64,000 nt of DNA from an uncultured Solobacterium sp. (GCA_900552125.1 URYK01000012.1:1-64000); one strand, 5' to 3'; positions 25,842-35,760 are shown, numbered from the stretch's first letter. Notes: generated from the letters alone by a model not told the origin. Numbers and translations: made by a program.

Positions 25842-28643
25842 ATGAAAAAGGTTTCTATTATTATGCCGATCTATAATGTTGAAGAATATTTAGATCGAAG
25901 TATTGGTTCTCTTTTGAATCAGACACTTAAAGATATAGAAATTATCTTAATCGATGATGGTAGTACTGATAAATCTTTAGAAATCGTTAAGCATTATGCT
26001 GAATCTAATTCTGATCGAATAAAATATATTTCGGTAGAAAATGGTGGAGCTGCAAAAGCAAGAAATTTAGGTCTTTCTATAGCAGAAGGTGAGTATATAG
26101 GCTTTGTTGATAGCGATGATTTTGTAGATGCCACAATGTTTGAAAAGATGTATAATCTAGCAAAAAGTGATGATGCTGAAATTGTAACTTGTGGTTATAA
26201 TCGTATTGATTATAATGATATTCAGCAAAGAGATATAAAGAGTAGAGCATGTTTTGGTAAGAATGTTTTTCAAGCACCTGAACTAATTAGTAATAATGTT
26301 CCTTATATTTGGAATAAAATATTTAAACATTCTTTAATCACAGAAACAGGAATTCATTTTGAAGAAAACCTTCGTATTTTTGAAGATTTAGTATTTACAT
26401 ATAAGTTATTTTTAAATGCAAATCGAATTTCAAGAGTATGTGAACCATTATATAATTATATTTTCTCAAGAACAAATTCTTTAACATATACATTCTCTGA
26501 AAAGAGATTTGATATTTTTCCTGCATTTGACTCATTGATAGGATATTATCGTCAAAAAGGTTATTTATATCATTTTGAAGAAGAACTATTGTTTGAATTA
26601 ATGAATCATATTTATGTTGTCTGTGGCAATGAAGTTCAGTATCGTAAGATGGGCTTAAAATACCGATTCATCAATGAAGCTTTTGCATATTTAGATAAAC
26701 AATTTCCATTCTGGAAAGGTTATACAATGTATTATCGAAAATATAAGAAGAATAAATTTTTGTATTCTAAAAAAATGTATTGGAGATTTTACTCGTTAAT
26801 TCCTAGACCTGTGCGCGTATTTAAGAAAAATATTTCAGGATTTCGCAGAAAATTATCTTGGTTTAATAGACGTGGTCGTGATTTTTATATTGCATATCAA
26901 CATCAGAAAGTCGAAAATAAGAGAATTCTTATTAATTCTCAACATGGAGCAAATTTGAGTGGGAATATGTTCTATATTTTAAAGGAAGTATGTACTAATC
27001 CTGCGTATTCTGATTATGATATTGGAGTTACTTATGGTAATGAGAAAAATAAAAAGCAATTTATCAGTATGATGGAAGAATATAATTTTTCTCATAACAA
27101 AATTATTTATTTAAAGAATAACAGTAAAGAATATGCTCATTTTTTAGCAACAGCTGGCTATTTATTCAATGATACTAGTTTTCCTGTTTATTTTATTAAA
27201 CGTAAGGAACAGGTATATTTAAATACATGGCATGGGACACCTTTAAAAACGCTAGGGAGAAGTACAGCTAATGATTATTTTGATATTGCGAATTTACAGA
27301 AGAACTTCCTTATGGCTGATTATTTATTGTATCCTAGTGAATATATGAAGGATTATATGTTAAAAGACTATATGTTATCTCCATTAGCCAAGAACAAATT
27401 GTTAATGTGTGGCTATCCAAGAAATGAAATATTCTTTGATAAAAATAGGGAAAATGCTCTAAGAGAAAGATTTAATTTGGAAAATAAACAAGTTATTGCA
27501 TATATGCCAACTTGGCGAGGAAATGTAAGGGATGTAAGGACAGGGCAAAGTAATGAAATTTCACTTTATTTGGATGAACTAGATCAAAAACTTCGTGATG
27601 ATCAAATATTATATGTGAATCTTCATCCATATATGGCTAAGTCTATCAAATATGATTACTATAAACATATATATGAATTCCCTGCAGAATTAGAAACATA
27701 TGATTTCTTAAATTGTTGCGATGTATTAATTACTGATTATTCTAGTGTGTTCTTTGATTTTGCAGTTTCAAAAAAGAAAATTGTCTTATTTGCATATGAC
27801 GAAGAAAAGTATTTCAAAGATAGAGGGGTATACATGCCTTTTTCGCAATTACCATTTCCTAAAGTTCGTACAATTGATGAGTTATTGAGTGAATTAGATA
27901 AGGATTATATTCTTGATGAAGGTATTTCTAAATTCTTAGATACATATTGTTTCTATGAGGATGCAGAAATATCTAAGAAAATCTGTAATACAGTTATTCT
28001 GAATAAAGATAGTAATTTGAAAACAATTCAAATGAAAGATGAACAAGATAATACTATTTTACTATTTGCCAATAACTTTAAAGACCAAGGAACTGTAGAA
28101 CGCCTTGATGAATTGTGTAATGCAAGTAAACAGATGAAAAAGAAATTGTATTTTACATACGAAACTAAGAATATAAGTAATACACAGTTTTTAAAGCATT
28201 TGTCTAGAAAATATGATTTTATGGGTACATTGAATGCGTTTAGTACAAATCCTCTATTAGATTGTATATTTGTAACATTGTCTTTAAACCATAAAGTTTG
28301 GCAAAAACTATTTAAAGGTAGAATCAAAAAAGTTATGTTAAGAGAATGGAAACGAGCTTATCCTGATGTTTCCTTCCAATCAGTTGTATTATTTGGACAT
28401 AATAGTGCTAGAGATATTATATTTGCATCTTATGCTGAGAAAAATAAATTTATTTATATTGAAAAAGCAGAAGACTGGAATCCAAATGTGGATAACTATA
28501 TCTATGAGAGATTTGATCATATTATTTTTGTAAATAAAAGTGTACAAAAAGAGTGTGGTTATAAAGGCTATAATGCTAACATTAGAAAGTTACAATCATT
28601 TAATGATTTATTTATACGTTTCTTTAATAGTAGTTATAGATAA
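25842..28643 (+). CDS. Fusion of GT2 glycosyltransferase and CDP-glycerol glycerophosphotransferase
   Basis: 933 residues in three parts. Residues 1-230: GT-A family 2 domain (SIIMPIYNVEEYLDRSIGSL, LIDDGSTDKS, VDSDDFVD). Residues about 360-710: TagF-type transferase (LNTWHGTPLKTLG, MCGYPRNEIF, AYMPTWRGN, VNLHPYM, LITDYSSVFFDF). Residues about 720-933: a further region not recognised, with ILLFANNFKDQGT and YFTYETKN. The protein could both glycosylate and extend a poly-glycerol-phosphate chain (inference). It begins 1 nt after the preceding stop and ends the operon at a strong terminator. Confidence 0.88.
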   Translation: MKKVSIIMPIYNVEEYLDRSIGSLLNQTLKDIEIILIDDGSTDKSLEIVKHYAESNSDRIKYISVENGGAAKARNLGLSIAEGEYIGFVDSDDFVDATMFEKMYNLAKSDDAEIVTCGYNRIDYNDIQQRDIKSRACFGKNVFQAPELISNNVPYIWNKIFKHSLITETGIHFEENLRIFEDLVFTYKLFLNANRISRVCEPLYNYIFSRTNSLTYTFSEKRFDIFPAFDSLIGYYRQKGYLYHFEEELLFELMNHIYVVCGNEVQYRKMGLKYRFINEAFAYLDKQFPFWKGYTMYYRKYKKNKFLYSKKMYWRFYSLIPRPVRVFKKNISGFRRKLSWFNRRGRDFYIAYQHQKVENKRILINSQHGANLSGNMFYILKEVCTNPAYSDYDIGVTYGNEKNKKQFISMMEEYNFSHNKIIYLKNNSKEYAHFLATAGYLFNDTSFPVYFIKRKEQVYLNTWHGTPLKTLGRSTANDYFDIANLQKNFLMADYLLYPSEYMKDYMLKDYMLSPLAKNKLLMCGYPRNEIFFDKNRENALRERFNLENKQVIAYMPTWRGNVRDVRTGQSNEISLYLDELDQKLRDDQILYVNLHPYMAKSIKYDYYKHIYEFPAELETYDFLNCCDVLITDYSSVFFDFAVSKKKIVLFAYDEEKYFKDRGVYMPFSQLPFPKVRTIDELLSELDKDYILDEGISKFLDTYCFYEDAEISKKICNTVILNKDSNLKTIQMKDEQDNTILLFANNFKDQGTVERLDELCNASKQMKKKLYFTYETKNISNTQFLKHLSRKYDFMGTLNAFSTNPLLDCIFVTLSLNHKVWQKLFKGRIKKVMLREWKRAYPDVSFQSVVLFGHNSARDIIFASYAEKNKFIYIEKAEDWNPNVDNYIYERFDHIIFVNKSVQKECGYKGYNANIRKLQSFNDLFIRFFNSSYR

Positions 28644-28652
28644 ATTAAACCT

Positions 28653-28690
28653 AAAAAAACCGGGTTCATTATTGCAGAACTCGGTTTTTT
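28653..28690. terminator. Bidirectional terminator between tag operon and acyltransferase
   Basis: AAAAAACCGGGTTC and GAACTCGGTTTTTT, 9-nt loop; A and T runs on both sides serve both converging genes. Confidence 0.9.
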
Positions 28691-28697
28691 GTATACT

Positions 28698-29720
28698 TTA
28701 TGAAACACACTTTTTTAAATAAGGTATTTGTTTTACTATGATTGTAAAGAAAGTACTGATAATTAAAGCTCCAATTAGCATTATTGGAACCCAAAGGATG
28801 GATGTATTCGGGAATGAAAATAATCTTTTAAATATATCTATGATAACTGGATGAAATAAATATATACCAAAAGTTAAACTGCTGAAATAATTTATAGCTT
28901 TGTGATAGTTTGCCTTATATTTTAGGTTTAATAGAAAAATTGAGATTGCATTTAACATTGTTGGTAAGCTGCCATAAGTTAAAAATGCATCATGGAATTC
29001 ATTCTGCAAATTCGAATCTCTAAATGTGAGATAACCTGTTAAAACTGTTAATACAATGGAACTAATAATTAGTAAAATAAAAGGTATATTTTTTAGCTCA
29101 TCTTTTCTTTTATATAGAATATAACCACAAATAAAATATCCTAAATGGTAAGTGGCTTGTACAATCGGTACATAATATTGTAAATTTGCATCAATTTCAT
29201 ACATACCAAGTACTCTAGTTAAAAGTCTAGCTCCACCAGCTAAAAGTAACCAAAGAGTTAAAAAATAATTTTCCATAGATCTATTCATATTTTTTACCAT
29301 AGTATGTATAAAGGGGAATGCAATATAAAATCCAATTAAATCATACATATACCAGAGATGATTTTTAACTGGTTCAAAGATATAAGAAACCAAATGTAAT
29401 GGTTCTTCATCTAAAACAAAAGTATTCCAGATAAAGTAAGATATATTCCAAAATAATACTATAAATAAAAAGTGAAGAACTTTCTTTCTGTTCTTTGATT
29501 TAGAATAAGGTCTACTTAATGACAAAATTCCTGTAATCATGAAAAATAAAGGAACTCCTATTCTTGCGATAACATTTAATAACAAAGATGGAATAAAACT
29601 TTCTGCAAAAAGTGAGTTTTTAGCATATAGATAAGAGTTTGTGATATGAACTAGAATAACTAGAATACAAGCAAATATTCTTAATCGAGTTAGTTGTTGA
29701 TCATAATTTTTCTTTTCCAT
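28698..29720 (-). CDS. Acyltransferase 3 family membrane protein
   Basis: 340 residues, ten or so hydrophobic segments over the whole length. N-terminal LRIFACILVILVHITNSYL holds the family histidine near residue 25, and GVPLFFMITGILSL follows, as in Acyltransferase_3 (OafA/WecH-like) enzymes that O-acylate surface sugars. ATG 29720 follows AAAGGAG on the - strand. It is divergent from the YfhO gene and convergent to the tag operon, so it is probably a surface-polymer modifier by context. No SGNH domain is fused. Substrate unknown. Confidence 0.86.
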   Translation of the reverse strand: MEKKNYDQQLTRLRIFACILVILVHITNSYLYAKNSLFAESFIPSLLLNVIARIGVPLFFMITGILSLSRPYSKSKNRKKVLHFLFIVLFWNISYFIWNTFVLDEEPLHLVSYIFEPVKNHLWYMYDLIGFYIAFPFIHTMVKNMNRSMENYFLTLWLLLAGGARLLTRVLGMYEIDANLQYYVPIVQATYHLGYFICGYILYKRKDELKNIPFILLIISSIVLTVLTGYLTFRDSNLQNEFHDAFLTYGSLPTMLNAISIFLLNLKYKANYHKAINYFSSLTFGIYLFHPVIIDIFKRLFSFPNTSILWVPIMLIGALIISTFFTIIVKQIPYLKKCVS

Positions 29721-29925
29721 TTTTATACTCCTTTAAAACTATAACACAACTATTATAAACCCAAATTAGATTAAATCTATTCATAAAATGTAAAAATTTT
29801 GATGATATATTGTATAAAATTATATTTTTTGTTAATCATATTTATCGAGAGTATTAAGCATAATATTAATGTATGTAATATTTAAGATTTCTTAATATTT
29901 TGTAAAAATTTATTTGAATTAAACA

Positions 29926-29934
29926 TGATATAAT
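29926..29934 (+). promoter_or_regulatory. Extended -10 promoter of the YfhO-GtrA-GT2 operon
   Basis: TGATATAAT, TATAAT at 29929-29934, 23 nt before the first start codon; no good -35. Confidence 0.5.
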
Positions 29935-29957
29935 ACCAAAGAAAGGGATGTGAATAA

Positions 29958-32498
29958 ATGAAAAAATATAAAGTAGAGACAATTCATAGGGTTCTATTAT
30001 GCATCATACCTTTATGTATTATACTCATCTTACTTAATAAATACTCTATATATGGTTCATCTATTGATTGGGTATCACAACACGTAGCTTTGCCTGATTA
30101 TTTTAGAACTATATTTTTAACAGAGGGCAAACTATATCCTGAATTTGCATTGCAGTTAGGAGGAGGGCAAAACTTTGCTCAATTAACTTATTATGGATTT
30201 CTTCGACCAGATATATTGTTATCTTTTTTATTTTCAAATATAGAAATGACGGATTTTCTTCAGATTAGTGGAATTCTTTATGTATTATTTTCAATTCAAC
30301 TATTTTATCAATGGGTAAAAAATAAATTTTCTAAGTCATGGATAGCTTTGTTTATTAGTTGTTTATTTGCCTTAGCGTCACCACTTATTTTCCATAGTCA
30401 TCGTCATATCATGTTTATGTGTTATTTTCCATTCTTGATTCTTAGTTTAATTGGTGTAGACCGTTATGTGGAAAATAAAAAAATACTTTGCTTGATTTTG
30501 GGAATATTTTTAATGATCATATCATCTTATTATTTTAGTGTTAGTGGTTTAGCTGTAATTGGATTATATGGAATATTTGCATGGATGAAGAAATATCCAA
30601 AAGATAATTGGAAATCTTTTTTTTCGTTTTTATTGCCTTTTTGTGGATGGATGATAGTTGGAATATTATTGTCAGGTTTTTATTTAATACCAACAGCGAT
30701 GTCAATAATTCTACAAACTAGGCCTGCTTTACAGAGTCCAGTTTTATCAGAGTTAATAATACCTGATAAAGGTTTTTCTTCAATGTTATATGGTAATTAT
30801 TCAATAGGATTAACTGCAATATCCGTTGTAGCATTATTTTATGGATTGATTAAGAAAAATAAGGCTGTTCGTTGTTTATCGATTTTTCTGTGTATTATAG
30901 TGTGTATCCCTATATTTCAGTATATATTAGGAGGAATGCAGTATATAAGAGCAAAAGCATTAATTCCTTTTTTACCGGTGTTTACCTTATTAATTGGAAT
31001 TATGTTAGATGATTGGCAACAAAAGAAGAAAAAATTCCCTTGGTTTATACTGATTATTGCACTAATACAAGTATTCTTTATAACTAAAGAGAAACAAGAG
31101 TATTTGTATGTCATTGATATTATTATGCTTACTTTTCTTCTTTTATTATTTAAAAGAAAAGGACAAGTGGGTATATTCTTATATATCTTATTACCGCTGG
31201 CATTATGTATAAAAACCAATTTTAACGAATCATATGCTACACAAGAATATTTGAATAAAGTAGATAATCCGACTAAAACAGCATTAATAAAACAAACATT
31301 AAATGATAATCCGGGATTATATCGATTTGATGATAGAAATACATCCGCAGCTGCGAATGAAATTGTGGATTTAAGACAATTAAAGACAACTCAATATTCG
31401 TCTAATAGTAATATGTACTATAATAATTTTTTCTATCAAGTTATGAAACAGCCTATGCTTAATCGCAATCATGTAATCATACCAAGTGTGTCAAATCCAT
31501 ATTTTACAGGATTTATGGGAGTACGTTTCCTATATGATTATAGCGAAAATAGTTCACAGTATACTTATGAAATAATATCCAAGAATGGTAGTCATGTGAT
31601 TCTAGAAAATGAAGATGTCTTACCAATTGCCTATGTTTCTTATGATATTATGAGTCAAAAACAATTTGAGAATATATCATATCCATATAGTATGGAGACA
31701 ATCTATATGAATACGATTGTTGATGATAAAATTGAACATAAAGACTTTAGTAGCTCGATTTATGAGATATATCCTGAATTGAGTCTTGTAGAGAAGACGG
31801 ACAATTTAACTCTAGAAAAAACAAATGATGGAATGAAAATCAAAAGCGATGGAAAGAGTAAAGCAAGGCTACGATTTAACCAAAAATTTGAAAGTGATCA
31901 AATTCTAATCATCCAGTGCATGTTAGATGATGTGAAGAATGGTGATAAGAAAGATGTAGATGTTACCATTAATGGAGTTCACAATACAAAAGCAGCTTCT
32001 TCATTTATTTATGCAGGAGAAAAAGCAGATTTTGAATACGTTATTGGTAAAAATGATGGATTTAAAAATCTTTCAATAAAATTTACAGATGGAGAATATT
32101 CTTTAAAGGATTTTAAATTCTATGTGGCTGATGCGAATATGTTAAAAGAAAGAAAAGAAAATGTTTCAGCTATGTCTATTACTGAAAATGAGGATAGTGT
32201 TATTTCTGGTACAGTAGAGGCAAAAGAAGATGGTTACTTTGTGACATCTATTCCCTATCAGAAAGGATTATCAATCAAGATTGATGGAAAAGAAGTTGAA
32301 AGCGAAAAAGTTAATACTGCATTTTTAGGTGCAAAAATAACAAAAGGAAAACATAATATCGATATATATTATACTTTGCCAGGAAAAGAGTTAGGGAAAA
32401 ATGTTAGTGTTTTAAGTTTCTTGTTTATTGTGTTAGTAATTGGGAAAGATAAAGTAAAAAGGAAAATGAAAAATGGGAAGTGTACAAATGGAAAGTAG
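29958..32498 (+). CDS. YfhO-like GT-C family membrane protein
   Basis: 846 residues. About a dozen hydrophobic segments in the first 420 residues, then a large soluble region (about 440-810) and a last membrane segment (about 815-835). The N-terminal loop with SSIDWVSQHVALPDYFR and the late EIYPELSLVEK / TSIPYQKGLSIKIDGK region match the YfhO family. In Listeria and Bacillus YfhO-type GT-C proteins move sugars from polyprenyl carriers to teichoic acid outside the membrane. It is followed, overlapping, by GtrA and CsbB-like genes, the other two parts of that system. AT-rich with many ATA/AGA codons. Confidence 0.85.
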   Translation: MKKYKVETIHRVLLCIIPLCIILILLNKYSIYGSSIDWVSQHVALPDYFRTIFLTEGKLYPEFALQLGGGQNFAQLTYYGFLRPDILLSFLFSNIEMTDFLQISGILYVLFSIQLFYQWVKNKFSKSWIALFISCLFALASPLIFHSHRHIMFMCYFPFLILSLIGVDRYVENKKILCLILGIFLMIISSYYFSVSGLAVIGLYGIFAWMKKYPKDNWKSFFSFLLPFCGWMIVGILLSGFYLIPTAMSIILQTRPALQSPVLSELIIPDKGFSSMLYGNYSIGLTAISVVALFYGLIKKNKAVRCLSIFLCIIVCIPIFQYILGGMQYIRAKALIPFLPVFTLLIGIMLDDWQQKKKKFPWFILIIALIQVFFITKEKQEYLYVIDIIMLTFLLLLFKRKGQVGIFLYILLPLALCIKTNFNESYATQEYLNKVDNPTKTALIKQTLNDNPGLYRFDDRNTSAAANEIVDLRQLKTTQYSSNSNMYYNNFFYQVMKQPMLNRNHVIIPSVSNPYFTGFMGVRFLYDYSENSSQYTYEIISKNGSHVILENEDVLPIAYVSYDIMSQKQFENISYPYSMETIYMNTIVDDKIEHKDFSSSIYEIYPELSLVEKTDNLTLEKTNDGMKIKSDGKSKARLRFNQKFESDQILIIQCMLDDVKNGDKKDVDVTINGVHNTKAASSFIYAGEKADFEYVIGKNDGFKNLSIKFTDGEYSLKDFKFYVADANMLKERKENVSAMSITENEDSVISGTVEAKEDGYFVTSIPYQKGLSIKIDGKEVESEKVNTAFLGAKITKGKHNIDIYYTLPGKELGKNVSVLSFLFIVLVIGKDKVKRKMKNGKCTNGK

Positions 32499-32871
32499 AA
32501 AAAATATAATTGAATTAATTACTTATATTATTGTAGGTGGGCTTACCACATTAGTAAATTTTATAGTGTATTTTGCATGTACATCAGCTAATCTGCATTA
32601 TTTGGTTGCTAATGTCATTTCATGGGTAGTGGCAGTTTTATTCGCTTATTTTGTAAATCGTAAATATGTATTTAAAAGTGAGGCAAATTCACAGAAGACG
32701 GAATTTATTCAATTCGTTTCTTTACGAGCCGTTACCTTAATAGTAGAAAGTATCTTATTGTTTATTTTTGTTCAATTAGTATTGATGAATGAAAACATAG
32801 CAAAAATTGTTGTTAGTGTTGTTACTGTTATTGGTAATTATGTATTTTGTAAGTTTTTAATATTCAAGTAA
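32488..32871 (+). CDS. GtrA family membrane protein (GtcA/YngA-like flippase)
   Basis: 127 residues with four membrane segments, the GtrA/DPMS flippase fold (LITYIIVGGLTTLVNFIVYF, FAYFVNRKYVFKS, and a second NYVFCKFLIF repeat). Such proteins flip polyprenyl-phosphate sugars made by an adjacent GT2 enzyme. ATG 32488 has GGGAAG 7 nt upstream; ATG 32473 in the same frame is possible. It overlaps the end of the YfhO gene, so the two are translationally coupled, and precedes the GT2 gene by 19 nt. Confidence 0.88.
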   Translation: MESRKNIIELITYIIVGGLTTLVNFIVYFACTSANLHYLVANVISWVVAVLFAYFVNRKYVFKSEANSQKTEFIQFVSLRAVTLIVESILLFIFVQLVLMNENIAKIVVSVVTVIGNYVFCKFLIFK

Positions 32872-32890
32872 AGATTAGGAGGAGTACCGT

Positions 32891-33832
32891 ATGAAATTAT
32901 CACTTGTAATTCCTTGTTATAATGAAGAGGCTAATATTCCATTGTTTTATCGTACAGTTGAAGAAATTTTTATGCATGAAGACTTTGATTATGAATATAT
33001 CTTTGTTAATGACGGAAGTAAAGATAATACATACAATGAATTAAAGAAATTGGTAGAAAGCTGTAATTCAAATATTCATGTTATAAATTTCTCACGAAAC
33101 TTTGGTAAAGAAAGTGCTATGTTTGCAGGGTTGAAAGAATCAACAGGTTTATATACTGCTATTATTGATGCAGATCTTCAACAGGATCCTAAATATGTCT
33201 TACAGATGATGCATATTCTAGAAACGAATAAAGAATATGATAGTGTTGCCGCATATCAGGAAAAAAGAAAAGAAGGAAGTGTATTAAGAGGGTTTAAACG
33301 TACATTTTATCATCTAATTAATAAAGTTTCACAGGTAGAGTTTGTAGATGGTGCTAGTGACTTTCGATTACTTAGTCGTTCAATGGTAGATGCAATCATA
33401 TCTTTACCAGAAAATAATCGTTTCTCTAAAGGTATCTTTTCATGGGTAGGTTTTCATACATATTATATGCCATATGAAGTACATGAACGGGAAAATGGCT
33501 GCTCTAGCTGGTCATTTTGGAAGTTGTTTAAATATGCGATTGAAGGATTTGTATCTTTCACAACAATGCCATTAAGAATCGCAACAGTTTTAGGAATTGT
33601 ATTCTCCTTTCTTTCTTTCCTCTATCTGGTTATTGTACTGGTAGAAAAATTTAGTATGGGAATTCCTATTCCTGGATATGCAACAATCATATGTCTGATT
33701 CTATTAATTGGTGGTGTTCAATTATTATGTCTAGGGATAATAGGTGAATATTTATCTAGAACATATTTAGAAAGTAAACATCGCCCGATTTTTATCGCAA
33801 AAAATAAAATAATACGAATTAAAAGCAAATAA
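32891..33832 (+). CDS. CsbB/GtrB-like polyprenyl-phosphate glycosyltransferase (GT2)
   Basis: 313 residues: GT2 domain (about 1-225; SLVIPCYNEEANIPLFYRT, VNDGSKDNT, DADLQQDPKY, the ENNRFSKGIFSWVGF motif) and two C-terminal membrane segments (about 230-250 and 262-285). This layout is that of CsbB, YkoT and GtrB, which charge undecaprenyl phosphate with a sugar on the inner face. Third gene of the YfhO/GtrA/GT2 operon. The sugar cannot be read from sequence. Ribosome site TAGGAGGAG. The stop lies in the stem of the terminator. Confidence 0.92.
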   Translation: MKLSLVIPCYNEEANIPLFYRTVEEIFMHEDFDYEYIFVNDGSKDNTYNELKKLVESCNSNIHVINFSRNFGKESAMFAGLKESTGLYTAIIDADLQQDPKYVLQMMHILETNKEYDSVAAYQEKRKEGSVLRGFKRTFYHLINKVSQVEFVDGASDFRLLSRSMVDAIISLPENNRFSKGIFSWVGFHTYYMPYEVHERENGCSSWSFWKLFKYAIEGFVSFTTMPLRIATVLGIVFSFLSFLYLVIVLVEKFSMGIPIPGYATIICLILLIGGVQLLCLGIIGEYLSRTYLESKHRPIFIAKNKIIRIKSK

Positions 33833-33862
33833 AGAGGCTGTTTCAATACAACCTCTTTATTT
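33827..33862. terminator. Bidirectional terminator between GT2 and ASST genes
   Basis: AAATAAAGAGG and CCTCTTTATTT, 11-bp perfect stem, 14-nt loop; it overlaps the GT2 stop and ends just before the ASST stop. Confidence 0.8.
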
Positions 33863-33863
33863 A

Positions 33864-35447
33864 TTATTTGTTGAAATAAAAATCATCAAATGTATATTTA
33901 TAGACACGATATAGATAGTTTTCACCCTCCATAGTAAATGACTGGATTAATTCGTTATTAGAATCATATTCCTGGAAATTAAATGCCATACCACTATCCA
34001 CAATAATAGTATCATCTATTTGTTGGGCACTTGATACATATGGTGAATAAGGTACTTCAAATGATTCTACAAGTTCATAAGTGTTATTCTTTTCATCTAC
34101 TAAATATTTGTAGTAGTAACTAGTAGCGGTTTCATCATCTGTTTCTGTAGGGACACCGATAGATTTCCAGTCATAAGAAGGATTTGTAGATGACTTACCA
34201 AAGTTATTATTAAACATGTACAGGTAATACTGTCCATCTTCTAAAGAATCGTCTTCTACATAGGTAATAGAATGCTGACCTGTTTGAGAAACAAAATTGT
34301 TTTCTTTATCAAATAGATACTGTTCATAATCACTGCCTTCCCAGTATGTTTCTTCACCTAACATATAGTCAATTTCTGGTTCAGTAGAAATGTTTTTGAT
34401 TTTAATGATCGTGCTTGTTTCACGGCTACTTACTAGAATCTGATCATCACCCATATATTGAATGGTATTTAGGTGCATCCAATCTAACTCATTATCATCA
34501 CTGTTGATTTCTACGATATCAGATTTATAAGTAGGGAATAAGTCACCTAAATCACATACCAAGTCAACTGATCCAGTAGAAACATTTAAACGGATGATCA
34601 TGTCTTCTACAGTTGTTTTAGTTGTATCTGTAGCTAAAATCAATATATCACCATTGTCATCAAATACATAATCATGATGCAAATCATAATCACCTAAATC
34701 AAAAATATTTGTTATTTGACCTAAAGCATCCATTTCTACCATTTTAGATTGGCTGACACTGAAGTACATTTTATCATTGTTAAAGAGTAATCGATGGCTT
34801 CGATATCCAATAATAGGAATTTCTCCACGTATTGTGCCATTATTATCATAATAGTACATAAAGTCATCATTTTCACTATCGTTTCCTAAAACAACATACA
34901 AACCGTCACTAACTTCCTGAGTGCTTTCTCCAGTTTCTTTTTCTAACTGTACTTCCTCTACACCACGTAATGAACCACAAGTATATGTGTAATCAACATC
35001 TTTTGAACTTCCATCTTCATATTCTAGATGTAGTGTAATTGTATTTTCCATATCTGGAATCAATCCAATTAATTGATATTCATGTGTAGTAGCGTAATCA
35101 CTATTTAGAGTTTGTGTAAAATCTTCGATTGATGAGTCATCTACATGAATTGTATAACTAATCTTTGCGGGCTGATCTGTTGTGAAGTAGAAATACATAG
35201 ATAATGTATTAGTGTGAAATGGATTATACAACATAAGAGCATTTTCTTCATCGTATGATCCATTCTCAATCTGTTTGTCAATATCCTTTCGTATTTCTTC
35301 CTGATTACTAACATTGTATATAGAAGATACTTCTATGTTGTCGGAATTAGAACTTTCACTCTCAGACTTTATGCTGGAATTACATGCAACTAGTGATAAG
35401 CAAATCACAGCACTTAATCCTATTAATAATAACTTTTTCCTTTTCAT
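33864..35447 (-). CDS. Aryl-sulfate sulfotransferase (ASST) lipoprotein
   Basis: 527 residues. Lipoprotein signal peptide with lipobox LVAC and lipidated C22, Ser/Glu-rich linker, small N-terminal beta domain (about 65-160), then the ASST propeller. The catalytic pattern known from E. coli ASST (three His and one Arg) is matched by H257 in HHDY, H325 in WMHLNT, R342 in SSRETS and H392 in TGQHS. ASST moves sulfate between phenolic compounds without PAPS. Surface attachment implies outside action, for example on gut phenols (inference). It faces away from glgP; a - strand hairpin lies in its leader. Monocistronic. Confidence 0.87.
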   Translation of the reverse strand: MKRKKLLLIGLSAVICLSLVACNSSIKSESESSNSDNIEVSSIYNVSNQEEIRKDIDKQIENGSYDEENALMLYNPFHTNTLSMYFYFTTDQPAKISYTIHVDDSSIEDFTQTLNSDYATTHEYQLIGLIPDMENTITLHLEYEDGSSKDVDYTYTCGSLRGVEEVQLEKETGESTQEVSDGLYVVLGNDSENDDFMYYYDNNGTIRGEIPIIGYRSHRLLFNNDKMYFSVSQSKMVEMDALGQITNIFDLGDYDLHHDYVFDDNGDILILATDTTKTTVEDMIIRLNVSTGSVDLVCDLGDLFPTYKSDIVEINSDDNELDWMHLNTIQYMGDDQILVSSRETSTIIKIKNISTEPEIDYMLGEETYWEGSDYEQYLFDKENNFVSQTGQHSITYVEDDSLEDGQYYLYMFNNNFGKSSTNPSYDWKSIGVPTETDDETATSYYYKYLVDEKNNTYELVESFEVPYSPYVSSAQQIDDTIIVDSGMAFNFQEYDSNNELIQSFTMEGENYLYRVYKYTFDDFYFNK

Positions 35448-35760
35448 AACATCACCATTTAAATATTACTAATGAAAAGTGAATATTAAATGAATACAAT
35501 ATGAACTATAGAGTAAGGTAATGTGAAAAACTTATTCATATTCACGAATAAGGGGACTTTTCATGGTGCATAATAGTATAGGAAAACTGTTTCTTATCTT
35601 AAAAAAAGTAAAAATTTTCTTTCATCACAAAAGTAATTTAATTTCATAAAATATGGAAGAATACAAGTTATTTTCATTTCATGCATATATGGAAATAAAT
35701 TTGTAATTATACGGTAAATATTGTAAAATAATAGGGCAAGTCGGAAGGAGCAAGAAAGCT
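35448..35760. other. 313-bp divergent intergenic region between ASST and glgP
   Basis: No gene seen. It holds the glgP promoter at 35701-35729. An inverted repeat CTTATTC / GAATAAG at 35531-35552 is followed on the - strand by TTTTT, so it could act as an attenuator in the ASST leader. ATATTCAC at 35539-35545 region can also pair with GTGAATAT near 35470, giving a competing fold. Function is speculative. Confidence 0.35.
35701..35729 (+). promoter_or_regulatory. SigA-type promoter of glgP
   Basis: TTGTAA at 35701-35706, 17-nt spacer, TAAAAT at 35724-35729. Confidence 0.65.
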
